64,000 nt of DNA from Megalobrama amblycephala (lineage: Eukaryota > Chordata > Actinopteri > Cypriniformes > Xenocyprididae), in contig NC_063045.1 in assembly GCF_018812025.1 (NCBI RefSeq), positions 61,231,839 through 61,295,838 of the forward strand, in the 5' to 3' direction. A program made the position numbers and the translations under genes. A model generated the notes under the pieces. That model did no database searches and was not told the origin of the DNA. It saw only the letters and a program-made list of their open reading frames with translations. Shown here piece after piece: positions 10,606 to 25,600 of the stretch (the first letter of the stretch is position 1; every line of letters begins with the position of its first letter).

Positions 10606-13600
10606 CTGTGATAGACAAAACATTTAAATTCATGCATTTGATGCTTTTATCATTGTACATTTAAAGCTATACTTACTATTGACCATCTATAAACAAAGGC
10701 AGTGGCTAATTGCACTAAGTAAAAACAGCAGTTTATTTGCAAGAAGTGTAAATAGTCGTTAGATACTATTTGCACCTCAGTATTTTAGTACATTATAAAA
10801 CAGTATGCAATGTGCTATTAGCCTATTAAATATTAAGTATTTGTCGCTGTGATGAACAACATTGCGAATACAAAAAATGAAATGGCTGTTTGAACAATTT
10901 TTGAATCATTCAGTAGCGCAGCTGCTTTGTTTCCGGGGTAACCGCTGCATTTCTGCTGTCAGAGAGTGCACGTGCACTTTCATTCAGCGCATCTCCTTCA
11001 CTCGTTCCGCCATGTGCTTCTCATGCACGTTGGGCTTGTTTACATCAGCGCACGTGTCTCTTTGACGCAGCATACAGCGGTGTTGTGCATTTTATATGGT
11101 TGATGGGGAAAGTATTCTTAAAGTGCATTATAAAAATGAATAATTCGTAATCAATAATTATTCACGGTAAAGTGCCTGCATTAACAATATCGTGCATATT
11201 CATTATCGTGATATATCATATTACCGAATATCAGCACATGTCTAGTCCACACATACATAGGTATTTTTACAATCAGTTTATTTCAAAGGAGATGACAGTG
11301 CGCACTTCGACATCACAAGCCAACATCTCCGATTACACTAGCTACGCGACAACTCTGCAACCAGGAGTTTCTGAAAATCTTCACCCTGGTAGGAGTTTTC
11401 AGAAAGGTTTGGTTTCATTGACCTGATACTATGTTGGCATGTGGACGAAACGACTAAAGTGCATAGAAAAAGCTGTGGTTTTGAAAATACCCATGTTCGT
11501 GTGGACAGGGCCTGAGGCATATTGGGAGTTTCTGCTCTTTTTCTGGGTAAAAATAGGAAAAATAATCCTTATCCCTAAAGAACTTTGAGGGAAACATGTA
11601 AATCAGTATGTTTTTCTCCAGTGTACAGAAGTGTATAGGATTATTTTTTTTTTTCACAATGGATGCATAAATCGCAATTTTAACCAGAAAAATCGCAATT
11701 TGATTTTTCCCCAAATCGTGCAGCCCTAGTGTATAGTGCATTATTTGGGATGCAACTAATGGACTATTTACTGTAGTCACTCTTGTGAAGCACATACCTT
11801 ACCTTCTCTTCACTGCGCTCTTCCTCTCCTCGGCCCTTGTTCTTCGTCTTGCCGTGTTTCGTTTGCGGCTTCCGTCCTTCATCTCTCAGCAGATTTGCCG
11901 ACTGTGAGTTTCTGAGGATCTGGCTCTTTTGCTCCACAGGATCTAATTCTACATCACTCCAGACCTAGAAATGACATGTTTAGCATAAAAGTCCTGCCAT
12001 TTCTACTACTTTAACCACAATGAAACATACAGTAATAGCTAGTCTACTACTTAAAGGGATAGTTCACCCAAAAATGAAAACTATTGCATTACACTGCATC
12101 CCAAATTATTATGCAAGTGACATATCAGTAAGATTTCAGTACATTCAGATTTTAGTTTTTCTAAGAAAATGTTTATTTGTTTATTTATCCATGTCTTTTT
12201 GGTATCAAAAGACTTGGTATTGGTATCTTAACTGGTATCAATCTCAGACAAAATAATTTGTCAGATCTATGGAAACCCTACTTAGATGTTGTTCCACATT
12301 ATTAAGCATGTCACAGTTTTCATGCAATATGGGCAGGAAGAAAGATCTTTCTGAAGATGAAAAGCATGAAATGGTGCAATGTTGTGCAAAAGGCATGAAA
12401 ACAACTAATATTGTGTGAAAACTGAATGGAGATTATCAAATTATCATAAGATTTGACAAACATTCCTTATTTAAAACTTTATACAACAACACAAGTGTGA
12501 CTATTTTTTTTTTTTTTTTTTTTACGATCATTTAGCTTTGCCTTGAATTAAGTCCTTCATTTTTTTTTTTTGTGGTCACATAGCAACTGCCGAAAAAGTC
12601 ACAAACTTTCATACCATTCCGATGAAGTAGCAATTTTAATATTTCAAAACACCAGAGGGTTAAGCATATGTAGATACATACTGTAAAGAGCATATAAGCA
12701 GATTTTAGCATTATATCTTCAAAAAGTTGCAGTCATAATATTGCATGATGTGCAATGTGGACTCACTGAAGAAGATAAAACATTTCCATTATTCAGTCTC
12801 CTCTTAGTAAAATACTGACCGTGTCTGAAGTGGACATAGAGGAGATTCGCTGGAACTTGGCCTTTGACCCTGATGACTGTCTGCTGAGCATGTGCTCCTT
12901 GAAGGAAGACTTCACTGTTCGACACCGAGATGCAGTCTTTACGTGAAGACTGGGCTAGAAAATGCAGACACGGCACCTTCTCTGCCAGAGTGTCTCTGAA
13001 AATCAGAGTCAAAAATGCACACTGCGTTATATGTTTTGCACAAAAATTGTGTGGTTTGCTAAGGCGTTTGCACTTGAACGAACCTATATTTGGAGCGTAT
13101 GATGGCGTAGATGAAAGGATTGTATATGGCTGATGCTTTGGCAATTACTGCAGGAACTGCCTTAGAATATGGAGAAAGAACGTGGCTGTATCTGGAACAT
13201 AAAAACAACAACCAAAACACATCTTTATTCCTGGTACATTTCTGGTACTGCGGCATTGAAATTCATGCTGAAACCCACAGTTACTGACGTCAGAATCCGC
13301 GATAGTTTTTACACTGCGAAAAATTGTCTTTTTGCCTCGTTTTCAATTACAAATATCTAAACATATCTTAAGCAATTTTGCTTCATTTAAGATTTAAGTT
13401 CAAGTTAAGTGAGTTTATGCTTAAAAAAAAGAAAAAAATGTCAATGGGGTAAGAAAAATAATCTTGTTGTCTTTTTAAAATCAGTTTTTTTTTTTTTTTT
13501 TAAGCATAACTCAATTTTGTTTAGTTAGACTGCGAAAAAAATATTTTCTTAGCATTTTTTTCCTTGTTTTTCAGTACAAACATCTACAAAATCTTAAAAT

Positions 13601-16600
13601 TAAGTTACATTTACTTGAAAAGAAAAGTAAGATAAGTCTTGTTTTATGAACAAATATAAAAATTAAGTGAGTTTATGATTGTTATTTTAAGCATAAACAC
13701 GTTTTTTGAAAATTTGTTTTTCAGAAGATGACTGAATATCTTACGAAAATATGCACAGTATCTTGATTTAAGAATGTTTATATATTTGTACTGGAAAACA
13801 AGACAAAAATACTGAGGATGAACATCTTTTTTTGTGTATTTTGTAGTGCATTTGTAATGGAAAACAATATACAATATATTTTTATATATTTTTACACTGC
13901 AAAAAATTGTCTTATGTGTTTTTGCCTCGTTTTCAATTACAAATATCTAAACATTCTTAAATCTTAAATGAAGCAAAATTGCTTAAGATATTAAGTCTTG
14001 TTTTAAGTTCAAGTTAAGCGAGTTTATGCTTAAAAAAAAAGAAAAAAATGTCAGTGGGGTAAGAAAAATAAACTTGTTTTCTTTTTAAATTCAGTTTAAT
14101 TTTTTTGTTTTAAGCATAACTCAATTTTGAATGTTTAGTTACACTGCGAAAAATTATTTTCTTAGCATTTTTTTCCTTGTTTTTCAGTACAAACATCTAC
14201 AAAATCTTAAAATCAAGATACATTTACTTGAGAAGAAAAGTAAGATAAACCTTGTTTTATGAACAAATATAAAAATTAAGTGAGTTTATGATTGTTATTT
14301 TTAGCATAAACACGTTTTTTTTATGTTTTTCAGAAAACGACTGAATATCTCACGAAAATATGCACAGTATCTTGATTTAAGAATGTTTAGATACACTGTG
14401 AAAAATTATTTTCTTAGTATTTTTATGTATTTTAGTACAAATATCTATATATTATTTTTATTTCCCCATTGACATGGAACTTTTATACGGAAGAGGATTA
14501 GGGCCAAGCAATAATAAAAAAATAAAACCATCTCGAGATTAAAGTTGTTAAATTTCGAGAAAAAACTTGTTAAATTACGAGAAAAAAACTCGTTAAATTT
14601 CGAGAAAAAAGTCTAAATAAAATGTTGAGAATAAACTCGTTAAATTACGAGAAAAAAACTAATTAAATTTCGAGAAAAAAGTCGATATAAAATGTTGAGA
14701 ATAAAGTCATTAAATTATGACTTTATTCTCATTTTTTCTCGAAATTTAACAAGTTTTTACTCGTAATTTAACAATTTTTTTCTCGTAATTTAATGACTTT
14801 ATTCTCAACATTTTATCTCGACTTTTTTCTCGAAATTTAACAACTTTAATCTCGAGATGGTTTTAATTTTTTATTATTGCTTGTCCCTAATCCTCTTCTG
14901 TACTTTTTCCTTGTTTTAAGCATAAATACTTTTTTAAAATATTTTTATAAAACACTTTTTTTTTTAGGAAAAAAAGACAATATATGAAGTCATTTTGATT
15001 CTCAACTAAATGCATCTTGATTTAAGAATGTTTATATATTTGTACTGGAAAACAAGAGACAAATACTGAGGAGGTTTTGTAGTGTATTTGTACTGGAAAA
15101 CACTGGAAAAAAAGTATTTTTGTAGTGTAGAAAAATGGAGCAACACACCACTGGAACCAAACAGAGAGCCGACTAAATAAAGCTGAAGACCCCTGCTGTG
15201 GCTGTTTACATGACATGGAAGTGACCCAGAGGTGTTGTTGGTTGAACGGAAAGAATCACATGGATGGTTATGTCTGTCCTCCAGCAGACTGCACACCAAG
15301 GCTTCCCGTCCGCTCTTATAAAGGTGTTAGCATCAAGCCGGCTCGCCCTACGTGAACCCAGCAGCCCTCACTTCAGCTGACAAACACTGTCTTTCACTTT
15401 GGACAGTGCTTCTATAAAAGGATGTCTTTTTACCCTGGAATTCTTAGAAAGTCTCAGATCTTCTGCATGGTTTGACTCCCTTTAACAGACTACACATGAA
15501 TCAGAATACTTCTTTGAGAGATTAGATGAGCTACATGAAAACGGCCATCACTGTTTAGGGCCAAACTGCCGAAAATGAAAGTGTGCATGTATTTTCAATT
15601 CAAATGTGAGAATAGAGGGATAATGCATTTTTTTGTAGGCCAAAACCCAGAAATATGACACATTTTAGCACTTCTGGCTCCATCGTCCTAAAGTCGATGT
15701 TGAACTAATCTCACCATGGTTCCAAAAGAAGGTTTTCACAGCAATCCCGTAGAAGAACCATTTTTGGTTTCTCAAAGCACTTTTCAGTGAAAAGTTCTTA
15801 AAAGAACCCTTTTTTTCTTAGTGTGAAAAACGTAGTGTTTAAAAATCTATATCTCTTTCCACTATAGAGGGTAAGCATGTGACGTCACCGTTGACCGTTA
15901 TGACTGCGGTTATGTGTTACAGCATTGGTTTTCAGCGTGAATGCTGTGAAAAACACAAAAAACACATCCAAAATGGGAAAGAGCTTTGCGACTGACTGCA
16001 CAAATAGCTTTGACACAAAATCTGAGGTATATCTTTACAGACTGCTGAAAGCTATACAGAAAAAAAGAAGCAAATAGGTCGCTGCAATTCACAGAAACAA
16101 CTGGACTCCAGGCAGAGAAACATGTTTTGCAGTTATCATTTTGTTGGATTTTGGGGTAAAATCATACCCCATATATTGTTTTGTTATATATTGTGTCATC
16201 AATTAAATATTTACTATCTTATATTCTGCTTAATTGGGTGTTTTTAAATAAACACTGACAAAAACTATAGGGATATGACGATATATATAACATTGATATA
16301 AGTGATTAGGCTACTCAGATTTATATTGTAGTTATATAAAATATTCACAGGCAGATTTGCTTTATGTGTCTCCCCGGCGTCGAAATCAGGCACATATAAA
16401 TGTTAGGAAACACGACTCCTGAATGCATGTCAATATCCATGGATTAGGTTTATTTGACATGTCATAAGGAACACTTTCGATCCTAACCTTCAGTGAAATC
16501 GTTTGTTTTACTCGCGTTTTCGCAGTTTCCCCTATTAAATCCAGTCATGCAGCAGGTTCTTTTGCCACTCAGTCCAGCTGAGGGAGCGTGTTCCGGCGGG

Positions 16601-19600
16601 AAAGTGACGTCAATGCATACCCTCAATAAAGAGAATTTTGTGGAATGGAAAGGTTCCATGGATGTTAAATGTTCTTCATGGAATGCCAATAAAGAACCTT
16701 AATTTTTAAGAGTGTATATTAACATTTATGGATTTTCATTTGTTTAAATGTTTATTTGCTGTTGGATATTAATAGAAAAAGATCAAGAGCATAAATGTCC
16801 AGGCTAGAGATGCACATGCATGTACACAGCATTAACTCCTTCAGTTCATTGAACAACATTTAACCAACAGCCTAACCAAAGACACAAAAATTACATATAT
16901 TGTTTGAAATAATTCCAAAAAGTCGCGATGATAGTTACCCTGCCCAGGCGATGAGAGTGACGCAGGCGTAAGGAGACCAGGACAGCACAAACACAATGAT
17001 GACCACAAACGCGATCTTCGCCAGCTTCCACTCTGTCTTTATGGACTGCTGTTGGATGAGGGTGGTCTTCCTCACATGGCTTCCCATCTTCTCCAGATCT
17101 CTGAACACATTGGAAGATGGACAATAAGACTTTTTTTCCACGAATGACATTGTACACCTTGTAGATGTTCCAGTTATGATGACCAGATGTCTTGCCATGA
17201 CTGATGATGGTGGTTTATGGTGATTTTGAAGATTCCTGTCCAAAAACATTAACTTGACATTAACTTTTTTGCTGTGGCTAGTGGTTTTCCAAAGATACTT
17301 GCCATTCAGCATTTTCACTGGCCACAATTTTGACATTGATACCCTGGGGAAAAACTTCCATATAGATATTTTTAATATTATCTCATAATTTTGCAGCAGG
17401 TTTATTAGGCTGCTGTCACTTTAAGACCTGACGCACGGATCCATTATACTGTTACACATTAAACGTTCACTTAAAGGGTTAGTTCGCCCAAAAATGAAGA
17501 TAATGTCATTTATTACTCATCCTCATGCCGTTCCACACCTGTAATACCATTGTTACTCTTCAGAACACAAATTAAGATATTTTTGATGAAATCCGATGGC
17601 TCAGTGAGGCAATGACATTTCCTCTCTCAAGATCCATTAATGTACTAAAAACATATTTAAATCAGTTCATGTGAGTACAGTGATTCAATATTAATATTAT
17701 AAAGCGACAAGAATATTTTTGGTGCGCCAAAAAAACAAAATAACGACTTATTTAGTGATGGCCGATTTCAAAACACTGCTTCAGGAAGCTTCGGAGCGTT
17801 ATGAATCTTTTGTGTCGAATCAATATAAATCATATAAGTCGTTTTTTTTGTTTTTTTGGCGCACCAAAAATATTCTCGTGGCTTTATAATATTAATATTG
17901 AACCACTGTACTCACATGAACTGATTTAAATATGTTTTTAGTACATTAATGGATCTGAGAGAGGAAATGTCATTGCTCCCTATGGACACCTCACAGAGCC
18001 ATCGGAATTCGTCAAAAATATCTTAATTTGTGTTCTGAAGATTAACAAAGTTCTTACAGATGTGGAACAACATGAGGGTGAGTAATTAAATGACTAAATT
18101 TTCATTCATCCCCTGTAACACCAACAATATTCATCCGGATCAAATGAAACGAGTGAGCGTTGTACTATTTTGTACCTGCTTGCATTACGAATGGCGAGGA
18201 ACATGAAGAAGTAGCAGTAGGAGATGATTCCAAGAGGGATGAAGAACACGAAGCAGCAGAGCATCAAGGTGTAGCTCTTGTTTGCTGGTGTGGACGTCAC
18301 ATAGTCCCATGTGCAGGACGTCATGAGGCCTTCTGGGATATAGGAACCTATCGAAGAACGATTACAACACAGTGTCTAAGATTGTGGAGAAACTTCAAAA
18401 CATCACATTGTAGAGGTGGAAATCTTCAGGCACCTCATGATCTGATCTGAATCATGATGCAATTATAAAACCATTCTTGATCTACATTTTTTCTTATTAA
18501 TTAAAGAATTTACTAACTTAACTTTATTAAATTACTTGTTTAATTATAAGTACTTAAAAATTATAATAGGCTGACTGAGCAAAAATATGCAATGTGGTTC
18601 AGATGCTGATTGAATTCTGCTATCATGCATATGCGGGGGAAACTAATCATGATTGATGAGAATCATGATGCATGAGAAAATTGATTCTTTTCTCCCACAC
18701 TTATCATATTGTTCTCTTTCAAAGGCAGAGGAAATACGTGACACTCACTCCATCCCAAAAGAGGTGCAAGACTCCAGGACAGAGAGTAGATCCAGACCAG
18801 GAGGATGATAATTAGCGTCCGCCGTCCGGACGTCCAGCGGATGGCCTGCAGGGGTTTGGTGATCACAATGTAGCGGTCGATGGAAATGGCCAAAAGGTTG
18901 ATCATGGATGTGATCCCGAACAGAGCCCCACAGAAGGCGTACATCTTACAGCCTGCGTGGAGAAGCACACACAAGCACATGGGATATGGAAACAGATCGC
19001 AAATGAGTACGTCTGGATGGGAAGATTGGGAAATTAGTTACCCATTTCACCGAACACCCATTCCTTGTACATGCAGTTGACGAAGAAGATTGGCGACTGA
19101 GTGATGGCCATGAGAAAGTCACTCACAGCAAGATTCATGATGAAGTAGTTTGGAGGCGTCCGTAGCTTTTTGTTACTGAAACACAAAATACCTTTTTACA
19201 GTTTGTTACAATCCCAGTTTCGAAAGCATGTTATTTTTGGCCATTTCCTCAATACACATTAGTAAACTGATCGACTTTGACCAACCAAACACCAACAGCT
19301 TCAACTCACAGCCCTTTAAATCTTAAATGCACAGATTTTTCCCGGATGTAAAAAACAATTATTTGCACTTTTTTTTTTGCAGTTGCAGTTTTAAACAGTA
19401 TGCAATCATACACTCTAAAAATGCTGGGTTAAAAACAACCCAATTTGGGTTGAAAATGGACAAACCCAGCGGTTGGGTTAAATGTTTGACCAACCTGCTG
19501 GGTAGTTTTATTTAACTCAACTATTGTTTACAAATGACTGTATGTCTGGCTTAAAATGAACCCAAAATAGGTTGGAATTTAAAAATCAAATTACTAGAGG

Positions 19601-22600
19601 CAACAATAATAATCAAAAGGTGAACATTTATTAAAAAGCAATTTAATAAATGTTTATTTTTTAATTATTACTCATTAAACTTATTAATAAATGTTCATTA
19701 CTAACATACTTTGGGTTCATTTTAAGCAAGCAATACAGTTATTTTACTTGAGTTGAGTTGGTCAAAACATTTAACCCAACCGCTGGGTTAAAACAACCCA
19801 AATTGGGTTAAAAATGGAAAAATTGGGAAAATGGAGAAATGCAAGTTTACTGAACCTTTAGACAAAATATTTTTAAAAAAAAAATCTAAAGTATCATATT
19901 TGACATGGCTCATATAGTATGATATAATGAGAATATGGAGGGAAAAAACAGCTCAGTTTTATTCAGAGGCCCAAACTGACCAAAAATATGCAATTTAAAT
20001 GCTATTTATTTGGACAAAAAGTAAGTTGCTAAGTAACTTAAGTTGCTTCAGTCCAGTAAGTGTTCATCTTGAAATATTACTAACGATATCAAAGTTATTC
20101 TTAAGTTTACTTAAGAACTACAGAAACAACAGAAAGACGACAGGCATGACAGGTTTATCAGCAAAATTTTTATCATGTTGATCATTTAGAGGAAGTTTGT
20201 GTATCAAATAGGATACAGCAGCTTTAAAACATCTATAGGGGTAAAACAGTGAGAGAAGGTTCATTGACTCAATGCATGGAGTCGGAGATGATTCATCGCT
20301 CAACAATCATTGTGATTGCACGTCATCTCATTAATCGTACAGTCACGGTTCACGCCATTTCCTCTGATTGGAAGTGGCCTGGCATCACCTTATGAACCAT
20401 CAGGCATTAGTCGCCCTCGATACATCAGCACTTCACAGGATGAACACGTCCTTTCCTAGAAAGCTCTCGGCCGACAGACGACCTCTTGAGAGATGCTTCA
20501 GTTTGAGCCATTCTCAGTTAGGGAGAAAATTCACACATATGAAAAGAGTCTGTTATCGACGTGTGATTAACAGCAGTCACGTTTAGTTATTATTAGGTAA
20601 CACTGGAAATAATCCGCGAGGGATGTGGATTGTGGCTTTGTTTCGCACACATCGGACAATATTAATATGCAGATGCATGAAGCGAGTTACCTTGAACATA
20701 AAAAAATACATTATCCTTATTAAAATTTCACAACTTACTTTCTTATCACACATTCCGGTAACACTTTACATAATGTATTAGTACAATGTTGAAATTATCT
20801 GCACACTAAAAATGCTGGCTTAAAAACAACCCAAGCTGGGTTGAAAATGGACAAACCCAGCGAATGGGTTAAATGTTTGCCAAACATGCTGGATAGTTTT
20901 ATTGTTTAAAAACTACTATATGACTGGATTAAAATGAACCCAAACTAGGTTGGAAATTAAAAATCAGACACATAAAAGGTGAACATTTATTAATAAGCAA
21001 TTTAATAAATGTTTATTATTTAATTATTATTTATTAAACTTATTAATAAATGTTCATTTATTAAACATATTAATAAATGCTTATTTCCTACATACTTTAG
21101 GTTCATTTTAAGCAAGCAATACAGTCATTTTTAAACAATAATGGAGTTGAATAAAACTGGAATAAAAATGGAGTTGGAATAAAACAACTCAATCGCTGGG
21201 TTTGTCCATTTTCAATCCAACTTGGTTTATTTTTAACCCAGCATTTTTTTTTTTTTTTTTTTTTTTTGAGTGTAACATCAATAAATAAATGCTTTACATA
21301 GCTTTATACTACCAGTATTTTTCACTGCAAAAAAAAAATATTTTCATAATGTAATTTTCTTCTTCGGTAAATGTATCTTGATTTAAGATTTGTACTGGAA
21401 AACCAGAGAAACATAAACATTTTTGCAGTTTGTTCATGTTGATTAATGCAGTTAACTAATGAAACCTTATTATAAAGTGTTTGCAAAATGCATTTAAACA
21501 TATGTAAACTTTATGAGCTTGTTGAGTATGTCTAAGCACATTTAGTAAATTCGGTCTTCCACTCAGCAAAGTTAATGGAGATGACTGCTAGAATAAATGA
21601 GAAAGCGTTCTAATGAGGTCGGACATTGATTCCTGTCATGTGCAATGGGTCTGGTAAATTAAACAGGCCGTCACTGGCTTTGTTTCTGAATCCTGTCAAT
21701 GATCATTGAGAAACAGATGGTTTGTTTTCCACTTCCATGCCATCATGTGCCACTGTCACCCATTACCCCTTCACTCCAAAATCCTACAGGCCTGCATGTG
21801 CATCTGATTAATTACGGTCAAAAACATTTTGCTTTGTTTACACTCAGTGTGCAACATGTTATATAATTGCGTGGCTTCTTTTCATGACATTATGCAATCA
21901 CATTGTTAGTGGACCATTGCAAACAGCAGCTTCTAGAAGGCAAGTTTAAAGTAAACACTAACAATAAGGTCTCATTTGTTAGCTTTATTTAATGCTTTAT
22001 CTAACATAAATTAACAATGAGAAAAATAGTTTTTATTAATACTGGTTAATGCTAGTTAAGGCAAGACACACCAGCTGAATAGGCAATAAAAATGCAACTA
22101 ATAGATATCACCATGATCACATTAAGAATGGAAAACATTTTTTGTAAGTTTTCTAAATTCTATGTTTAAATATGCAAATGAAGCATCATATGCACTAATT
22201 TGCATCACTTCCAGAACATAAATCCCAACATTGGTTCGAAATTCTTGTTTTATTTTGTTGACATATTAGAGTTAAAGGTTTTTACAGAAGGGATTTTGGA
22301 TATCTCTTTTTGTCACTCCAGAAAGCAGAAAATACTGTCAACAGACAGAAAAAAGTCATTTTTACCATGTTTTAAGGAATAAAATTTTATAAATCAGACG
22401 AATGATATATGAACAAACCCCTCAGTAAAAAGCTGCAGAATATAGATAGGAATAAATGTGTAAATTTTGGTGTTTGTAAGTAATGCTGAAGTGGAGAAAA
22501 AACTCTTTAAAGGTATGAATTGACAGTCGCGAATAGATAAAAAGCAATAAAATAAACACTTAAAGTTATTTTGGATGTTTTGAGCCAAAAGTCCAAAATC

Positions 22601-25600
22601 TCAAAATTGACCAGTGTATGAAAAAACTATGGATTTGTCTGTAATGTCTTGCCTTAATAGAAATACAATTATTTATAGTTTGTTCATGTTAGTTCAAAGT
22701 GCATTAACTAATGTTAACACATACAACTTTTAACTCAAAAACATATTAGTAAATGTTAAAATTAACATTACATAAAAATAATAAAGACTAGAAAGTTTAT
22801 TTAGTTAAATAATGAAACCTTAATGTAAAGTGTTAACAAAAATTAAATAAATAAACCATGCAGAATAAACCTTAAGGGATAGATCAAGTATTTAAAGCCA
22901 AAATATCAAATGTATAATAAAAAAAAATCAAATATCAAAAAAGTCAATATTCTACACTGTAAAACCGAACAGTGAAATTAATTAAATTAAATGAGTTTGT
23001 TTCACTCAAATAATAATGAAAGTTCATTGTACTTAATAGAAAAAAGTTGCATGAAGTCAAAATTTCATTGTAGTAAGCTGAACTTAATATGATTGAGTTG
23101 AGCTGCAACAGATTTTTAATTTCCAGCATGCTTTGCGTCAGACCATATAAATAACTGTTGAAATTAAGTGTTATTTTGTGTGTTTTTGCACAAGACTAAC
23201 ATATGGAGATATAAGTTAATGTTTAATGTTGTGTTATGTTGGGATTCAGGGGGGTTCTGTTATGTTAGTTTTGTAGGGTTACCACTGTGGTGAAGAGTAG
23301 AGCCTGTGGTTAGGTTGAGGATGAGCTGCAAAACATTTAAGACCACATATGTTGTTTGATTACATATATGCAAGTATGTAATGACAGTCTCTCTGATAGT
23401 TATAATAGCATGTCTTATTTGCTATGTAACATTTAACCAAGATCTGAATGTGATGTTTATGTAAATTAACTGTATGTAATTAACATTATGATGAGTTGGG
23501 CAAGGGATGCTGGTAACGGGATTGTTAGTGAGAGACACCTGTGCACCACACTGGCCTTGATCTGATTCCATGGCTCTCAGCCCCGCTCCGCCCCACTTGT
23601 GACAAAAATTTTAAGTTCTACCAACTTTTAAAAAATGAGTTAGTTTACTTAAATGTTTTGAGGTAATACGTTTCCTCAAATGTTTTGAGTATTCTGAACT
23701 TATTGGGTTTTACAGTGTATAAACATTCTTAAAAAATTCTCCTTTTGTTTTCCACTGAAGAAAGACAAACCAGGTTGGAATAAAAGTTCAAAAAGTAAAC
23801 AAGCTTTCATAATTCAAAATGTGAATGCAGGTCCATCTCTCAGTGTCAGACTCAGACCTTCAGCGCTCATGAGAGTGTGTTTTGTCTTTAGAGATGTAAT
23901 CCAAGAAACCATCATGGGACTGAAGAGAGCGAGAGTGAGAGATGAACTAAATGTAAAAAGTATGTTTGCGGCCCTTGAGGATTTAGGCTGAATGCGTCGC
24001 ATAGAGCATTAGATATCATCCGAGACTACTACGAGCACTACTTCATGACTTCAGTCCGTGAGTACTGAAAACACTAAACCTGCAATATACGACTCCACAT
24101 TCACACTGCAGTTACCATATGTGATATATCAGGCTTTTACAGCGCATTTAGTATGAAATAGTGAGAATATGGAGGAAAAAACAGCTAAATTTTATTCAGA
24201 GGCCCAAACTGAGCAAAAATATGCAATTTGCTGCAGAAGCTATGGATATTTATATGGAGAAAGAGTGATGAAAGTGTGATGCTTGTAATGTAAATCAATG
24301 AGATCTTTATATAGTATAGCAGATACTTGCATAAAATGCATATAAATATCAATATCTGCCAATAATATAGAAAGTTGTGGGTAACACTTCAGTATAGGGA
24401 ACATGTATTCACGATTAACTACAACTTTTGCCTCAATTATCTTCTAATTTACAGCTTATTAATAGTAAGGTAGTTTTTGTAGCGTCAAGTAAACCTGCTT
24501 CAGTCCAGTTAAAATATTACCAATAATATCAAAGTTATTCTTAAGTTTACTTGATAAAAACCAGTAAAGATTTCACAGCAAAAAACGTGAACCATGAGCT
24601 GAAGGAGGACGTTTGTATAATTAAATTATACTAAAAGACTTTTACTTGCTAAAGAGTCTTAACTATCAATTCTATTTCATGCTTTAATGTTGATTATTTT
24701 CCTCATATTCTCCATTGTTGCAGCTCCTCTCTTCTCTTCTCTGTCAGTAACGCTCTGTTTAGTTCCTCTGTTTAGAGGAATATTGTGACGTGTTCATTCC
24801 CAAAAGAAATCTCAAGACTACAATGGAGGCGTTTCAGGGAGTTCAGAAACACTGACACTGATATAGAGAATAACTCCTGCTGGAGGGACTTTTTCATGTT
24901 CAAACAGCAATGTTACACACTAAGTTGAACATGTAAAAAAGCAGAATAGGACCCCTTTAACATGTTCACTTTCATACTTAAATGTGGTTTCACTCCCAAA
25001 ACGTTGCAGTGTGTATGATGAAGCTGCAGTGTGTCCGCTGTCATCATCTGTTACTGATGGCAAACTGTCCCTCTCAGCAAAGACTAAAATAAATCTGTCA
25101 GTATAAAACCACGTCAAGACTGGCAGACTTCAAGTATACAGCAGTACATGTAATTAAAACAAATGATACAAAATAAGCAGTGAGTTGCATAAGCAGTGAC
25201 TCATAATTTAAGAGAAAAACAAACATTTGAAGCATCAGCACAACTGTTTTCAACATTGATAATAGAAATGTTTTTTGAGCAGCAAATCATCATATTAGAA
25301 TGATTTCTGGAGGATCATGTGACACTGAAGACTGGAGTAATGATGCTGAAAATTCAGCTTTGATCACTGGATATAAATTACAGTTTACAATATATTCACA
25401 TAGAAAACAGTTATTTCAAATTGTAATATATTTTACAATTTTTACTGTATTTTTGATCAAATACATGCAGCTTGGTGAGCAGAAGAGACTTCTTACAAAA
25501 ACATAAAACGAATACTCTTACTGCATACAAACTATTGTCTTATGACATTTTTAGGAGAAACACCTGAGGCCAGATTAATACTTAAATGATATATAATTAA

